Positions 9,277 through 18,632 are shown, counted from the first letter of the stretch. The stretch is 64,000 nucleotides of DNA from Epithemia pelagica (GCA_946965045.2 OX337239.1:1984001-2048000); one strand, 5' to 3'. Made by a program: numbers and translations. The notes: generated from the sequence alone by a model not told the origin.

Positions 9277-11071
9277 CACTCCTTCGCGAGGAATGGTATT
9301 TACTAGTTCTCGGGATATTCATTAGGGCATCACGAAAAGTATAGAAGATGGATCCTTGCAACGGCTTCGTGTGGAAGTCAGCGATCATTTCTTCAGTCGG
9401 GCAATATTCAATTCGTAAGTCTTTCTTGTCAACACGATCCTTGATATAGAAATATCTGATGTTGATATGTTTTGTTCGTTTGCTGCTTGAAGCACGTCCA
9501 TTTTTCTCGAGCAAGATGGTACTCTCGTTATCTTGATACAAGATCACGTCCTTTATTGGATAGCCTTGGGCCTCCATAAATTGCTTACTCCACATGATCA
9601 ATGGAAGTCCATCGTGGACCCCAATTAGTTCGCTTTCAGTCGAACTTCTGGCAACTAATTTTTGCTTGCTTGACATGCTCAGAGCAGCCCCTTGTCCCAT
9701 TGACATGACTGCTCCAGTATGTCCACGCATGTTTGGATGAATTGCGTATGACGCATCAATCCACCATTTGACAATGCCACTCCCATCACAGTTGAGGCGT
9801 AACAGGAGGTCTTTTGTCGACTGCAGGTATTTCATCAGTCGGGAGAGTTTCCTCCAGTCCTCCTCAGTCGGCTCAGAAACTCGAGTACTCAAGAAAGCCA
9901 GAGTTGCTCTCAAATCAGGTCGTGCCCGTTGGGCCAAATACATGAGCTGCATAGTGAGACTATGGAAATAGTCGGCTTGGTCTTGTTTCAGTTTTGGGAA
10001 CTCTTCTGTCACCATGAAGAGATGATTAGCTGCTGGTGTCAAGGCTTTGCCATGAAATTCCTTTGGCGCTTCCTCAATCAATCCTTGGATGTATAATTGC
10101 ATATCGACCATAAGGGTACCGGGCTCACTAAAGTCCAACCACATTCCCAGATAATCATGACGCTTGCCACGTGAAATGGACAGTTCACCAAGGGTGACAA
10201 AAGTGTTCTTCAAATCCTCGATGATTTGCGTTACCACGGCAGGATCTTTGTGAGAGATCTTAAGATTGTCCACATGCCAGGTAAGAGTACACTGATGGCC
10301 GTTGATTGTTTTGTTTGCCACACAAGAATCGTATGGATTAATCTCGAAGCCCCAGCTTTTCACAACACTTGTGAGCTTCTCCCAAAATAGTCTTGCTCCT
10401 CTGAGTGTACCGTATAGAGCTCGTAGTAATTCCACATATATAACTTTTTCTCCACGTTCATATACCACAAATTGTTCATAGCTTTTGTCAATTTCGATCA
10501 AGAGGTCGACCATCAGTCCCGTTATGCGCATATAGACGTCCTTGTCCATGATTACTTGCATAAATACACCTGGGATGTCAACTACTGCCACCTCTCGCTT
10601 CTCCATCGCGTCAACTATTGCCGTGATAAATACCGCCTCGGTTGATACTGTTGGTGAGACTGTGTCTTCCTTTGCAATATGACCCCGCTGCTTTCTACCG
10701 TCTGCACAACCACGACCTTTGATCTTCCCATTCCTTTTTCTCTTTAGGAACATCAAGTATCCTAAGGCTTGGCGAATTTGTTCTTTCGTAAGTTGGCTTT
10801 TGTGAATTGCCCAAATCACGTCCCGGTCATGAAGTTGTAGAACTTCTTTCTTTACTGCCGAGACTCCCAGATCTCCAAACATCCTCACTCCTTGTTTCAT
10901 ACCCATCTGTGGAGTTTCGTTGGTAGCGCTCGTCACATAGATATCATGGTCATATCTATGCGCGTAGCTACGTTCTCTATTTGTACGTAGATTGTATCGT
11001 CGTTCAGATGGGTCTCTGTCACCACTTGGTGCTGCAGTGGGTTCTGTTCTGGGTTCTGGTTCCGGGGCCGG
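9119..11071 (-). CDS. Copia pol, reverse transcriptase and RNase H half (after an in-frame TAG)
   Basis: Seen: in frame with the gag-integrase ORF but separated from it by one TAG (11072-11074). The first residues include RRYNLRTNRERSY, the usual linker before the RT. RT blocks follow: GRGCADGRKQR, VAVVDIPGVF (first catalytic Asp), a YG block (RALYGT), and LTWHVDNLKISH at about 10250-10285 where a YVDD-type box is expected. RNase H contains WWIDASYA, a TESELIG block and LEKNGRASSSKRTKHINIRYFYI. The second Asp of the catalytic pair is Asn (GAC AAT), one base from Asp. Known: RT needs both Asp residues for metal binding. Inferred: this copy's polymerase is inactive. The C terminus extends into the 3' LTR. 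Confidence 0.85.
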   Translation of the reverse strand, partial: PAPEPEPRTEPTAAPSGDRDPSERRYNLRTNRERSYAHRYDHDIYVTSATNETPQMGMKQGVRMFGDLGVSAVKKEVLQLHDRDVIWAIHKSQLTKEQIRQALGYLMFLKRKRNGKIKGRGCADGRKQRGHIAKEDTVSPTVSTEAVFITAIVDAMEKREVAVVDIPGVFMQVIMDKDVYMRITGLMVDLLIEIDKSYEQFVVYERGEKVIYVELLRALYGTLRGARLFWEKLTSVVKSWGFEINPYDSCVANKTINGHQCTLTWHVDNLKISHKDPAVVTQIIEDLKNTFVTLGELSISRGKRHDYLGMWLDFSEPGTLMVDMQLYIQGLIEEAPKEFHGKALTPAANHLFMVTEEFPKLKQDQADYFHSLTMQLMYLAQRARPDLRATLAFLSTRVSEPTEEDWRKLSRLMKYLQSTKDLLLRLNCDGSGIVKWWIDASYAIHPNMRGHTGAVMSMGQGAALSMSSKQKLVARSSTESELIGVHDGLPLIMWSKQFMEAQGYPIKDVILYQDNESTILLEKNGRASSSKRTKHINIRYFYIKDRVDKKDLRIEYCPTEEMIADFHTKPLQGSIFYTFRDALMNIPRTSKYHSSRRSVLGQVDASKAKETKSATEEEKAQWTLVTRQSHRQKIEAKQTNEPRGGSFFLK

Positions 11072-14000
11072 CTAAGCTTGGTTCTCTGCTAACATGCTGT
11101 CTGCCACGGCTTGATCAACAAAATATTCTATATTTTGTTTGTCCTGTTGGTCAATCTCATTTGCCAATACAGGATTTTCATTGAGTTCTCCTTCATGATA
11201 CTGCTCCACTCCTGGATTTTCAGCTGGAGCATTGATCGGACCATCGAAAGGTTCTCCTTCTACTGATGGTTGGTCGAATACTTGATCATCGTTTTCCACA
11301 TCCTCCACTCCTTGATCCCCCACTCCTTGATTTTCCTCCATCTCCTCCATTGGATCACCTAATCCTTCCTCTTCCTCACCGATGACCTCCATACCCAATC
11401 CATGGTTTTCGTCTTCCTCGTCTACCTCTTCATCCACTTCTTCTAGCTCGCCGTCAATATACTCTTCATCATACCTAAGATCAATATCTTGCTCTTCTTC
11501 GTCAACAATGAATTCCTCATCGTTTGATTCATCATCATCATCATCAAATTCGAGGGCTACAATTCGGTTGTCACGGTTGCCAAATGCCAAATTAGGGTAC
11601 CGATCTTGCGCATTGGTTAAGTCATACACGCGTTTTTCGATGCCTTCAGGCATTGGCACAATTGTTGCATGATTCCTGTTGATGATTCGGCCAGTGACCA
11701 GGCTCATGAAGTAGTATCCTCCCTGGCGGTTCCCTGTAGGGCGAAGGGCAATTGCTCCCACTGTTCTTGGTCCCATGTTGTTTGAATGCTGCTCGTGGGT
11801 TTGGACGTACTGACCAAATTCAAATTTGCAGTGACGATAAAAGTCAATCATTTCCCCAGTTACGAGAGTTCTAGGACTGAGCGTGTTGGAAAGTCCTTGG
11901 GATGCTGGAAAAGCGTTCAGCCAATAACAAGCATACTTTGCCAGTTCAATCACCATAATTCTTGGGACATAGCAAAATGGGAGTGTGTTATAAACACAAC
12001 GCATTCGTTCCTTGAGCGTTCGTATGTATCGCTCCACCTCACCAACATGTTCTTCTCTTGAAGTTGGGTTGAGCTTGATCCCAATGTTGTTGAGTGCTGC
12101 ATTGATCTCTGTCGTATCAAAGGCTCCATCAGCTAAGAGAACACGTGGTCTCAGATCTCCTCGTCGATATATTGACGCTACCTGTTTGATTGCCGTAATG
12201 ACAGACTGATCTGTAACTGACGGTAGGGTATGGACTGTCCCGAACTTGATATTCCGAGAGATGGTGACAAGGAAACCCACGCCATTAACATGCATGACAT
12301 CCATGCTGAGAACAACATCTTTGTGTTTGTCCGGGATGGGGACGTCAACGAGTTCTTGGAATTCCACTTTGTGTGGGCGTCTTCGCGTTGTTTTTCCTTT
12401 TAGGATCCCTATGTCGGGTCCAAAGATCTTCATTGCTAACTTGACATCATGACTCGTGAATGGGCAATTCGGAAGTAAATTTGAGTCCAGAATCTTACAC
12501 AGTTCACGGTCACTTGGTCGCCCTACTTTTGCTTGAAGCGACCGGACTCCCTTAGCACGATCAACTTCATTCTCCGTATATCCTTGCTTATTCTTAGACA
12601 CTGTGGTGACTAGGCATGATTTATTATCTGAATTACGCTCAGTATAATACAAGCCCTCCACCTGGTCTCCATTTTTGTCATATACTGTGAATGTATCGTT
12701 GTCGTCGTTGTACTTGATCTTGTGGGTTTTGGTAATGATATAGAATGAGAGGATGTTGACCCAGCCCCCTTGGTCAAACCAGACCGTTCCATAAGGGTCA
12801 AATTTGCCTTGAAGTGCTGTTGTCCTGGATCCCCCATGTCCCCGTATTGCTATCTGATGTGGGGCCTTGGATGGTTGATTTCGTAGAAGTTGTGGATTTG
12901 AAAAGACATGGACTGTTGCCTGGTTGTCGAGTAGGATCCAGGTCTTGGGTATCTTAGTCTGGGAAGTTGAAAGAGAAAGAACAGGTGAGGTTGGAATAAC
13001 AGTTGATATATGGTCAGTATGATTCAAACCTTGTTGATTGGCACCACCTTGGGTGTCGCCTTGATTTGTAGTTGTTGTTGAATCGGTGATGAATGCAACA
13101 CCAGTACCTCCATTTGCATTTGTCGTATCATGTTGACTCTGTTGCTCTTGTTTTCTTGACATTCTTGCATCCATGATTGCTCTAGCGTCGGCCAAGGTAG
13201 CTGGATAAATATTCTGTCCATCTAGGAAGTTGCTATGAAGATGAGCTTCATACTCCTTCTGCTGGCATGCTCGAATGAAGCGATTGGCGATCATTCTTTC
13301 TTGAGCTTCTATTGTATCCTTATCGATGGCGTTGCCAGCACGTCCATTTTTCTTAGCAATCTCTTCAACATAGGCAGCATCACAGAGGATAATTCCAAGC
13401 TCCTCTATCACTTTCACCTTCGCCTTAAACACTTCATAGAACTGGTGAACACTCTGACCGGGATGCCGTTTCAAGTGATAAAAGTCAAACCGGATTCGAT
13501 CCATTGCCATTCCAGTGTAAACTCTCCCAGGCTGGTAGGTGAAGGTAGTTGTTTTTATGAGCTGCAATAACTCAATCCCGTCTCTCTTGGTTTGAATTGA
13601 TCCAAAGTCTTTGTGAGCACGAAGTTTATCCTTGAGGAGTTCTGTTGACTGTCCCAATATAATACTATAGAGAGCAGATCGAAAATCTGCCACTGCATCT
13701 CGCTTATCCACCATTCGCTTGTACTCCATCTTCCAAGCTTCGACTTTGATGTTGGTTGCAGTAGGTCCTGGCTCCGTTGGTGCAACTGGGTCTTGTAGGT
13801 TGAGGTTCTCCACAGCGACTTGAAAATCTTGGTTGTATTTCGAGAACTTGGTTCCGATGTAACCGATTAATAGTTCTATGTTTTTTAAGTATCTCTTCGC
13901 TTGGGAGTCTTCAGCGTAATCGAAAATGCACCCTTTGAGCAAGGGCTCTTGTCCTTCAAATTTACTAGTTGTACCTCCTCGGTTGCGTCCGCCACGACCA

Positions 14001-14083
14001 CGGCCTTGGTTTCCTCTACCTCGTCCTTGTTGTCCTTGTCCTCGACCACCTGAGTCCACTTGGTCAGGTCTTGCTTTTGACAT
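11072..14083 (-). CDS. Copia gag, protease and integrase polyprotein (ends at premature TAG)
   Basis: 1003 residues. Seen: an N-terminal RGG box (GGRGQGQQGRGRG onward, about residues 11-38), a helical gag domain with the block YHLKRHPGQSVHQFYEVF, no CCHC zinc knuckle, then a protease site WILLDNQATVHVFS (DNQA in place of the usual DSGA) near residue 400. The integrase core shows Asp in VLSMDVMH, Asp in VLLADGAFD and Glu in EEHVGEVERYIRTLKERMR. A long acidic tail follows (DDDDDES, EEVDEEVDEED) before the TAG. The ATG at 14083 lies 2 nt after the stop of the upstream ORF, so re-initiation is possible. In related algal copia elements gag-pol is one polyprotein, so I read the TAG as a disabling mutation rather than a designed stop. 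Confidence 0.85.
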   Translation of the reverse strand: MSKARPDQVDSGGRGQGQQGRGRGNQGRGRGGRNRGGTTSKFEGQEPLLKGCIFDYAEDSQAKRYLKNIELLIGYIGTKFSKYNQDFQVAVENLNLQDPVAPTEPGPTATNIKVEAWKMEYKRMVDKRDAVADFRSALYSIILGQSTELLKDKLRAHKDFGSIQTKRDGIELLQLIKTTTFTYQPGRVYTGMAMDRIRFDFYHLKRHPGQSVHQFYEVFKAKVKVIEELGIILCDAAYVEEIAKKNGRAGNAIDKDTIEAQERMIANRFIRACQQKEYEAHLHSNFLDGQNIYPATLADARAIMDARMSRKQEQQSQHDTTNANGGTGVAFITDSTTTTNQGDTQGGANQQGLNHTDHISTVIPTSPVLSLSTSQTKIPKTWILLDNQATVHVFSNPQLLRNQPSKAPHQIAIRGHGGSRTTALQGKFDPYGTVWFDQGGWVNILSFYIITKTHKIKYNDDNDTFTVYDKNGDQVEGLYYTERNSDNKSCLVTTVSKNKQGYTENEVDRAKGVRSLQAKVGRPSDRELCKILDSNLLPNCPFTSHDVKLAMKIFGPDIGILKGKTTRRRPHKVEFQELVDVPIPDKHKDVVLSMDVMHVNGVGFLVTISRNIKFGTVHTLPSVTDQSVITAIKQVASIYRRGDLRPRVLLADGAFDTTEINAALNNIGIKLNPTSREEHVGEVERYIRTLKERMRCVYNTLPFCYVPRIMVIELAKYACYWLNAFPASQGLSNTLSPRTLVTGEMIDFYRHCKFEFGQYVQTHEQHSNNMGPRTVGAIALRPTGNRQGGYYFMSLVTGRIINRNHATIVPMPEGIEKRVYDLTNAQDRYPNLAFGNRDNRIVALEFDDDDDESNDEEFIVDEEEQDIDLRYDEEYIDGELEEVDEEVDEEDENHGLGMEVIGEEEEGLGDPMEEMEENQGVGDQGVEDVENDDQVFDQPSVEGEPFDGPINAPAENPGVEQYHEGELNENPVLANEIDQQDKQNIEYFVDQAVADSMLAENQA

Positions 14084-14085
14084 GC

Positions 14086-14688
14086 TTATGTTTCTCGGAT
14101 AAGTTTCACGTTGTTGAGTTGTCTTCGATGTTCTTCAAACTTGTTCGTGATTTTGTTCCAAATGCGGACCCAAACTTGCTCGCCCGACTTTGTGTATCTC
14201 ACGACAGTCCCTTGAAGATTGGAAATCCCCCTAGCGTGTTGCGCCAACTTGACAGGAGTGAGGACTGAGACTTTCGAGTGAACTTGAATCACGTCTTCTA
14301 CTTCTTGTTCTTCTGTGTCTTCAACTTCAACTGCTGCTGCTTCAGGTAGTAGTTCACCTCGTTCTGCTTGTCCCAAAAGATGTTCTTCTTCTTCAAGTGC
14401 TGTTCTGTATACTGCTCCTGAGTCGGCTTCAAACTGGTTTCTTGCTTCACGAAGCGCTTGTCTATACCGCGTATTCTCAGTAGCACGTTCCTCTTGATAG
14501 CGCTGTTCTAACTGAGCTTTATCAGCCCAGTACCGGCGGTCCACCGCACGAAGACGGTCTTCGTGGGCTTGTTCCAGCTGGCCGGTCTTGCGCTTTTCTG
14601 TTCGTTGGAGGCGTATAAAGGCAGTTATCAATCTTGAGATTGGACCATCCGCGGGACCTTCAGAACACGGGCCTTCACTATTTGACAT
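14086..14688 (-). CDS. Extra upstream ORF of the copia element: coiled-coil protein
   Basis: 200 residues between the 5' LTR and gag, starting at an ATG. Seen: a long charged helix (about residues 25-130, QLEQAHEDRLRAVDRRYW and RYRQALREARNQF type heptads), an acidic stretch (EVEDTEEQEVEDV), then a compact basic C terminus with VWVRIWNKITNKFEEHRR. Its TAA is separated by two bases from the ATG of gag, so translation of the two may be coupled. I do not recognise the family. It could be a gag-like assembly factor or an RNA chaperone; the sequence alone does not decide. Confidence 0.6.
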   Translation of the reverse strand: MSNSEGPCSEGPADGPISRLITAFIRLQRTEKRKTGQLEQAHEDRLRAVDRRYWADKAQLEQRYQEERATENTRYRQALREARNQFEADSGAVYRTALEEEEHLLGQAERGELLPEAAAVEVEDTEEQEVEDVIQVHSKVSVLTPVKLAQHARGISNLQGTVVRYTKSGEQVWVRIWNKITNKFEEHRRQLNNVKLIRET

Positions 14689-14725
14689 TCAGTGTAAGCT
14701 GAATGATTGTTTTCTTTTTAAAATA

Positions 14726-14939
14726 TGTTGAAACACAACTCCGGTCGTACCGTACAAGTAACCACTAGAGATGATCTCGTGTTATTTTAAAAAGAATGAG
14801 CCTCCTCTTGGCTCATTTGTTTGTTTCGCCTCGATCTTGTGCCTATGACTCTGACGTGTCACCAAAGTCCATTGGGCCTTTTCCTCTTCAGTCGCACTTT
14901 TCGTTTCCTTTGCCTTACTCGCATCCACTTGTCCTAACA
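14726..14939 (-). repeat. 5' LTR of the first copia element
   Basis: 214 bp copy of 9063-9276 with the same TG...CA ends, followed by the second GAGTT duplication at 14940-14944. The sequence just inside it does not show the common tRNA-Met primer-binding motif. Confidence 0.92.
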
Positions 14940-14961
14940 GAGTTCTTCGAAATGTACCCTC

Positions 14962-16127
14962 GGTATCGGTGACCATCTATTAATCGTATGTACGTCGTCC
15001 GCAAACTTTCTCCCCAATGGAGATTTTTTCTTGATTCAAATCCTATTTTCCATAAAAAATCAGAAAGGACACGCCGGCATTTCCGTGTCACGTTTGAGCG
15101 GCCCAGCGTGCATGACGGTTGCTGTTGGTAGTTGTGCACGAATCTCGCACACGCTCCCAAAAAAAAAAAACCTCCATTGCCAATGGCAATTGGCAATGGC
15201 ATGGTTTGTCAGCTACCATGCAACCCAGGTACGTCAAGAAAGACAGAGCTGCAACTAGGCTAAGGATGAGCATCTCAATAGTCCCTCCCTGTTGCTTTTG
15301 TTTGCATTCACCCCATGAGCCCCATTTTCTGGACTCGTTGCGACGTCCCACTTTTCACCAGTCCAATTTTGCTTGTTAGTCTTGATGATTGATACATTTG
15401 TAGCCCTTTTACTTTGATACTAGTCTAGGTAGAATTCCTGTTCTTTATTTTATCATAGGAGTAGGGGTAAATATCAATGTCAATGGTGTCCGGCTCTAGC
15501 AGGGATTCTCTTGCCTTTATTGTCTGCATTCTTCTCCTTCCTCGTCTTCACCATGAAGAAGATATAGCAAACACTACTCCTATGAATTGGTCTCAATGAG
15601 CAATAGCCTAGAAAGAAAGTGGTGACAATCAGCCTCATGCAGTTTGCCATCTTCAACTTGGATTACTACTCCAAGGAGTAAGAAGAAACCAAAGCGTCCC
15701 CTACCTAGTAGACAACGCAAACCATGGATGTGACAAGCCCCACAATGAGAAAATGGGCGAGAACACTACCAATCTATCAATTCTAAGAAGAAACAGTAGG
15801 CACAAACAACAACTGAAGGAACGACGCGCTTTGTCTACAGTCTACAATGATTCGGTCCGCGGTTCATGTGCCATGGCCGATGGTCTTACCGGTACCGTGA
15901 TAGGGCATAGGGCCCTCCAGAGTTTGCTCTCACGGTTTTTATGGGCCGTCTCTCGCGAGCGTCTGGAATTTGAATCGTGTTGATCAGAGGACGCCCGCCA
16001 ACCTTCAACTGTCACTTGCACGCCGGCCATTCTACATGACGATTTGGAGATTTTATGGGGGAGAAGGACAGAGTTCTGTGCGGACGACGTACATACGATT
16101 AATAGGTGGTCACTGGTCACCGATACA
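14962..16127. mobile_element. Non-coding element with terminal inverted repeats, cut by the hAT element
   Basis: Bases 14962-15004 (GGTATCGGTGACC, then TATTAATCGTATGTACGTCGTCCGC) recur inverted at 16083-16127, with an 8-9 nt insertion in the right arm. Between the arms, about 1.1 kb without a credible gene. No target duplication could be assigned; the hAT element sits exactly at the outer edge of the right arm and the copia element about 20 bp outside the left arm. Probably a non-autonomous DNA transposon. Confidence 0.55.
15174..15199. repeat. Perfect short hairpin next to a poly-A run
   Basis: Arms CCATTGCCA and TGGCAATGG (9 bp) flank an 8-nt loop, directly after a 12-A run. It lies inside the TIR element; role unknown. 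Confidence 0.5.
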
Positions 16128-16129
16128 GA
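16122..16129. repeat. hAT target-site duplication, left (GATACAGA)
   Basis: Perfect 8-bp match to 23042-23049; 8 bp is the hAT superfamily's duplication length. Confidence 0.9.
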
Positions 16130-16144
16130 CAGGGTGTGGAAGTT
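16130..16144 (+). repeat. hAT terminal inverted repeat, left
   Basis: 15 bp, CAGGGTGTGGAAGTT, exact inverse of 23027-23041. CAGGG ends are typical of hAT elements. Confidence 0.9.
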
Positions 16145-16663
16145 AAAACCGTATTTTTTGGAACTAATTTATATCCAATAAGTCTATTTCAAATAATACC
16201 ATAAATTAAATACCTTCTTTAAGTTGCATTCTCAATAACTGTGATTAGACTTACTCGTCATAATTGTATATCTTAATATCAACAAATAGAATTCAAATTT
16301 AACGCATGTAATAATAGGCTTCCAAATTAACTTCAACTTATCTACCCCTGACATTTATTCCATGCGAATGAACTTATTTTGGTTAATTGGTTCCACTATA
16401 TTTCCAACTTAATTTCTTATGCATTGTAATACTAACAAATTAACTACGAATTAACACTGACTGCCTCATTTCCAACTTGACACGAATTAAGTTGCAACTT
16501 TAAGGCCTAACTACCAGCAAAAAACATGCATTTCACCCATTGCGCGCCTCCTACTGCTGTGCATGTCCCTCGTCCCTTTCCTTACATCCAAGTATTTGAA
16601 AGCAAGAACAACCAACACTGCTGCACCTCCCTCGTATTACCTCCAACCCCAATTGGTTAGAAC

Positions 16664-17500
16664 ATGAATAGTCCCGACGACTGTTCTATATTACTAATGG
16701 AATCTTCCTGTACACCCATTATCACGCTTCACCAATCTCCATCATCTTTCATTGAGTTCATACTGGAAAACGAAAGATACTTTCTGACAGACTCGTTTCA
16801 TTCAACATTGAGAAGTATTAAAGATCACGTTCTTCTGTGGCTGAGTCAAAACAATGGAGAGATATACTACTACAACAATGATTTGGTTACTCACTGCAGC
16901 CATCCATGTTGTCTGCCGTACCAAATGGTTTTTTCGGACGCGATAAATGTCCTTTGCAAGCTGGTACACTGCGGGTTATATCCCAACCAAGATATTCAAT
17001 CCGGATCAGATGCTCCCTCTATTACATACAAGATGGAATCACAGCATAATGACACTCCGATTCTGATTCTACACGGGCAATGCCTTCCTACATTCAAGAT
17101 ACACAACAATGCCGACTTATCATCCATAACTTCATGTTTCAACACCAATCCATCATTGCCTGTCCGTGACTGTTTTCTCCTTTGGATGTCTCGTCATAAT
17201 GGCAGGGTCGCTGTTGCGGATGTTGATGACAAGGTGGTTTCATCACAATTTTACCCTACTTCTTTATCTCCCATCATCGTGGCCTTAAAAACGTTTCTCC
17301 TAAGTTTGATTAGACCACACGACAACGAGGCTGACCAAGTGTTAGAAGACACCATTACTACTTCCCCTGAACAACAGACACGACAGAACAGAACTGAATC
17401 ACCGACAGGAATTAGCCATGACCTTCCTTCGTCTCCTCCACCCAAACCCCATTCACCCAAGCCCCATTCTTTTTGCAGCCCAAGCAATATTCTTACGTGA
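16664..17500 (+). CDS. hAT cargo, N-terminal part: two related modules of unknown function
   Basis: 278 residues to a TGA at 17498-17500. Seen: two copies of one module, the first with DHVLLWLSQNNGEIYYYNND (about residues 54-73) and the second with CFLLWMSRHNGRVAVADVDD (about 170-189), each followed by a Leu-rich helix. The tail is Pro/Ser-rich (SSPPPKPHSPKPHS). The frame is identical to that of the glycosylase ORF and stays open between them after the TGA, so the two are probably one protein of about 600 residues interrupted by a single stop, or joined by an unrecognised intron. I know no family for the module. Context suggests DNA or substrate recognition for the glycosylase; this is inference. 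Confidence 0.5.
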   Translation: MNSPDDCSILLMESSCTPIITLHQSPSSFIEFILENERYFLTDSFHSTLRSIKDHVLLWLSQNNGEIYYYNNDLVTHCSHPCCLPYQMVFSDAINVLCKLVHCGLYPNQDIQSGSDAPSITYKMESQHNDTPILILHGQCLPTFKIHNNADLSSITSCFNTNPSLPVRDCFLLWMSRHNGRVAVADVDDKVVSSQFYPTSLSPIIVALKTFLLSLIRPHDNEADQVLEDTITTSPEQQTRQNRTESPTGISHDLPSSPPPKPHSPKPHSFCSPSNILT

Positions 17501-17584
17501 CAAGACAAGAGTATATTCTCTCAAGCCCTTCTAGATGCCTCCAAAGCAAGAGTCGCAATCGAATATGACAATCAATCTCGTCAC

Positions 17585-18481
17585 ATGCCTGGCACCCCAG
17601 CTATCACCAAAGAATTCTCACTGCCATCATTGCCAGCCAAATTCCGAAAACCAACACCACAGACAATCAAAGCGAGACATTGTTTTGTAAACAATTTGCG
17701 CAAATTGCACTCATACTTCCAATCAAAAGGTCTCCATGCACCGAGAGATACATGGGAGTCTTGGATCGACGACGCCATTGATATGGAATATGAGTATGAG
17801 TTTGATCGAGGTTTCATGTGTTTGGTGGTTATTCTCATGAGTTCTAACACCTCTGATCAAATCTTATCAACGGTGGTACCTAGATTATTCCAGTCAGGGG
17901 TTATATCTGCTCCAGCAACCGTGGAAGTTGCCAAAATGTTTGGAATGAACGCGTTCTCAAGTCTGTTCTCAGAGAGTGGCCGGTTTTATCAATGTGCAGA
18001 GCGCATCGTAAACGCGGCAGACTATTTCATTCAACGACACGATGGTCGCATACCATCTAACATTTCCTTGCAAGAACTTCTTACTCTCCCTGGAGTAGGA
18101 TATAAAACGGCCGCAATCACCCTCGCGTACTCTTTTGGACGGGTTGAAGCAATCCCATCCGATGTGCATGTCATCAGATGCTGCCAATTACTTGGCTGGA
18201 TCCCCAAATCCTGTAACGATGGAATGCTCTGTTCCCTATTCTTGGAATCTTGGTTAGTCAACGAAGTATGGGGCGAGATAAATCCTCTTTTCGGTGCCAT
18301 TGGGCAAATTTTCAATGTGCCTGCATTGAAATTAGAGAGTTGCAGGATTCTGTCAGAGTATTCATCCAACTTTGATGGGAACGACGTTTACTCAACAATA
18401 TACAACACCGATGTTACACAGAAGCAAATGACCTACATGCATAATCAAGTCGTCACTATCATACGAGGCTATGGGAAGTGA
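17585..18481 (+). CDS. HhH-GPD DNA glycosylase (endonuclease III-like), carried by the hAT transposon
   Basis: Seen: a helical protein with LLTLPGVGYKTAAITLAYSFG (helix-hairpin-helix with the Lys that acts as nucleophile in bifunctional glycosylases) followed by IPSDVHVIRCCQLLGWI, the GPD-type strand with the catalytic Asp (SDVHV). Upstream, MCLVVILMSSNTSDQI matches the family's N-terminal helix. There is no Cys cluster for a 4Fe-4S site at the C terminus, so it resembles Fe-S-free members. Known: the family excises damaged or modified bases and can nick the strand. The first Met is at 17585, but the frame is open and coding-like from 17501. Location between hAT ends, opposite in strand to the transposase, makes it cargo. 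Substrate cannot be told from sequence. Confidence 0.8.
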   Translation: MPGTPAITKEFSLPSLPAKFRKPTPQTIKARHCFVNNLRKLHSYFQSKGLHAPRDTWESWIDDAIDMEYEYEFDRGFMCLVVILMSSNTSDQILSTVVPRLFQSGVISAPATVEVAKMFGMNAFSSLFSESGRFYQCAERIVNAADYFIQRHDGRIPSNISLQELLTLPGVGYKTAAITLAYSFGRVEAIPSDVHVIRCCQLLGWIPKSCNDGMLCSLFLESWLVNEVWGEINPLFGAIGQIFNVPALKLESCRILSEYSSNFDGNDVYSTIYNTDVTQKQMTYMHNQVVTIIRGYGK

Positions 18482-18632
18482 CGATAAAAAGTTTCCTACT
18501 AATATTGTTTTTCTTACTTGCGACTACGTCTGTCCTAAATGGTTAGTATTCGATATTCTTCGATTTCTGTTTCTTGTTTTCTGTTTTTTCAGTTGATGCT
18601 TCTCGTGTACTCTGTCATTATACATTCGGTCT

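Larger units (their letters stand above)
9063..14939 (-). mobile_element. Complete Ty1/copia LTR retrotransposon
   Basis: Two 214-bp direct repeats (TG...CA ends) bound the element, differing at about 2 positions. A 5-bp target duplication GAGTT lies at 9058-9062 and 14940-14944. On the minus strand the order is 5' LTR, a 200-residue leader ORF, gag-protease-integrase, an in-frame TAG, reverse transcriptase-RNase H, 3' LTR. Nearly identical LTRs imply a recent insertion. The TAG and a substituted reverse transcriptase residue suggest this copy is not autonomous. It landed just upstream of the scramblase gene in the same orientation. Confidence 0.92.

Noticed and set aside
15842-16120. 92-codon minus-strand frame inside the TIR element
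   Set aside because: Ends within the inverted-repeat arm and has no motif; likely chance.
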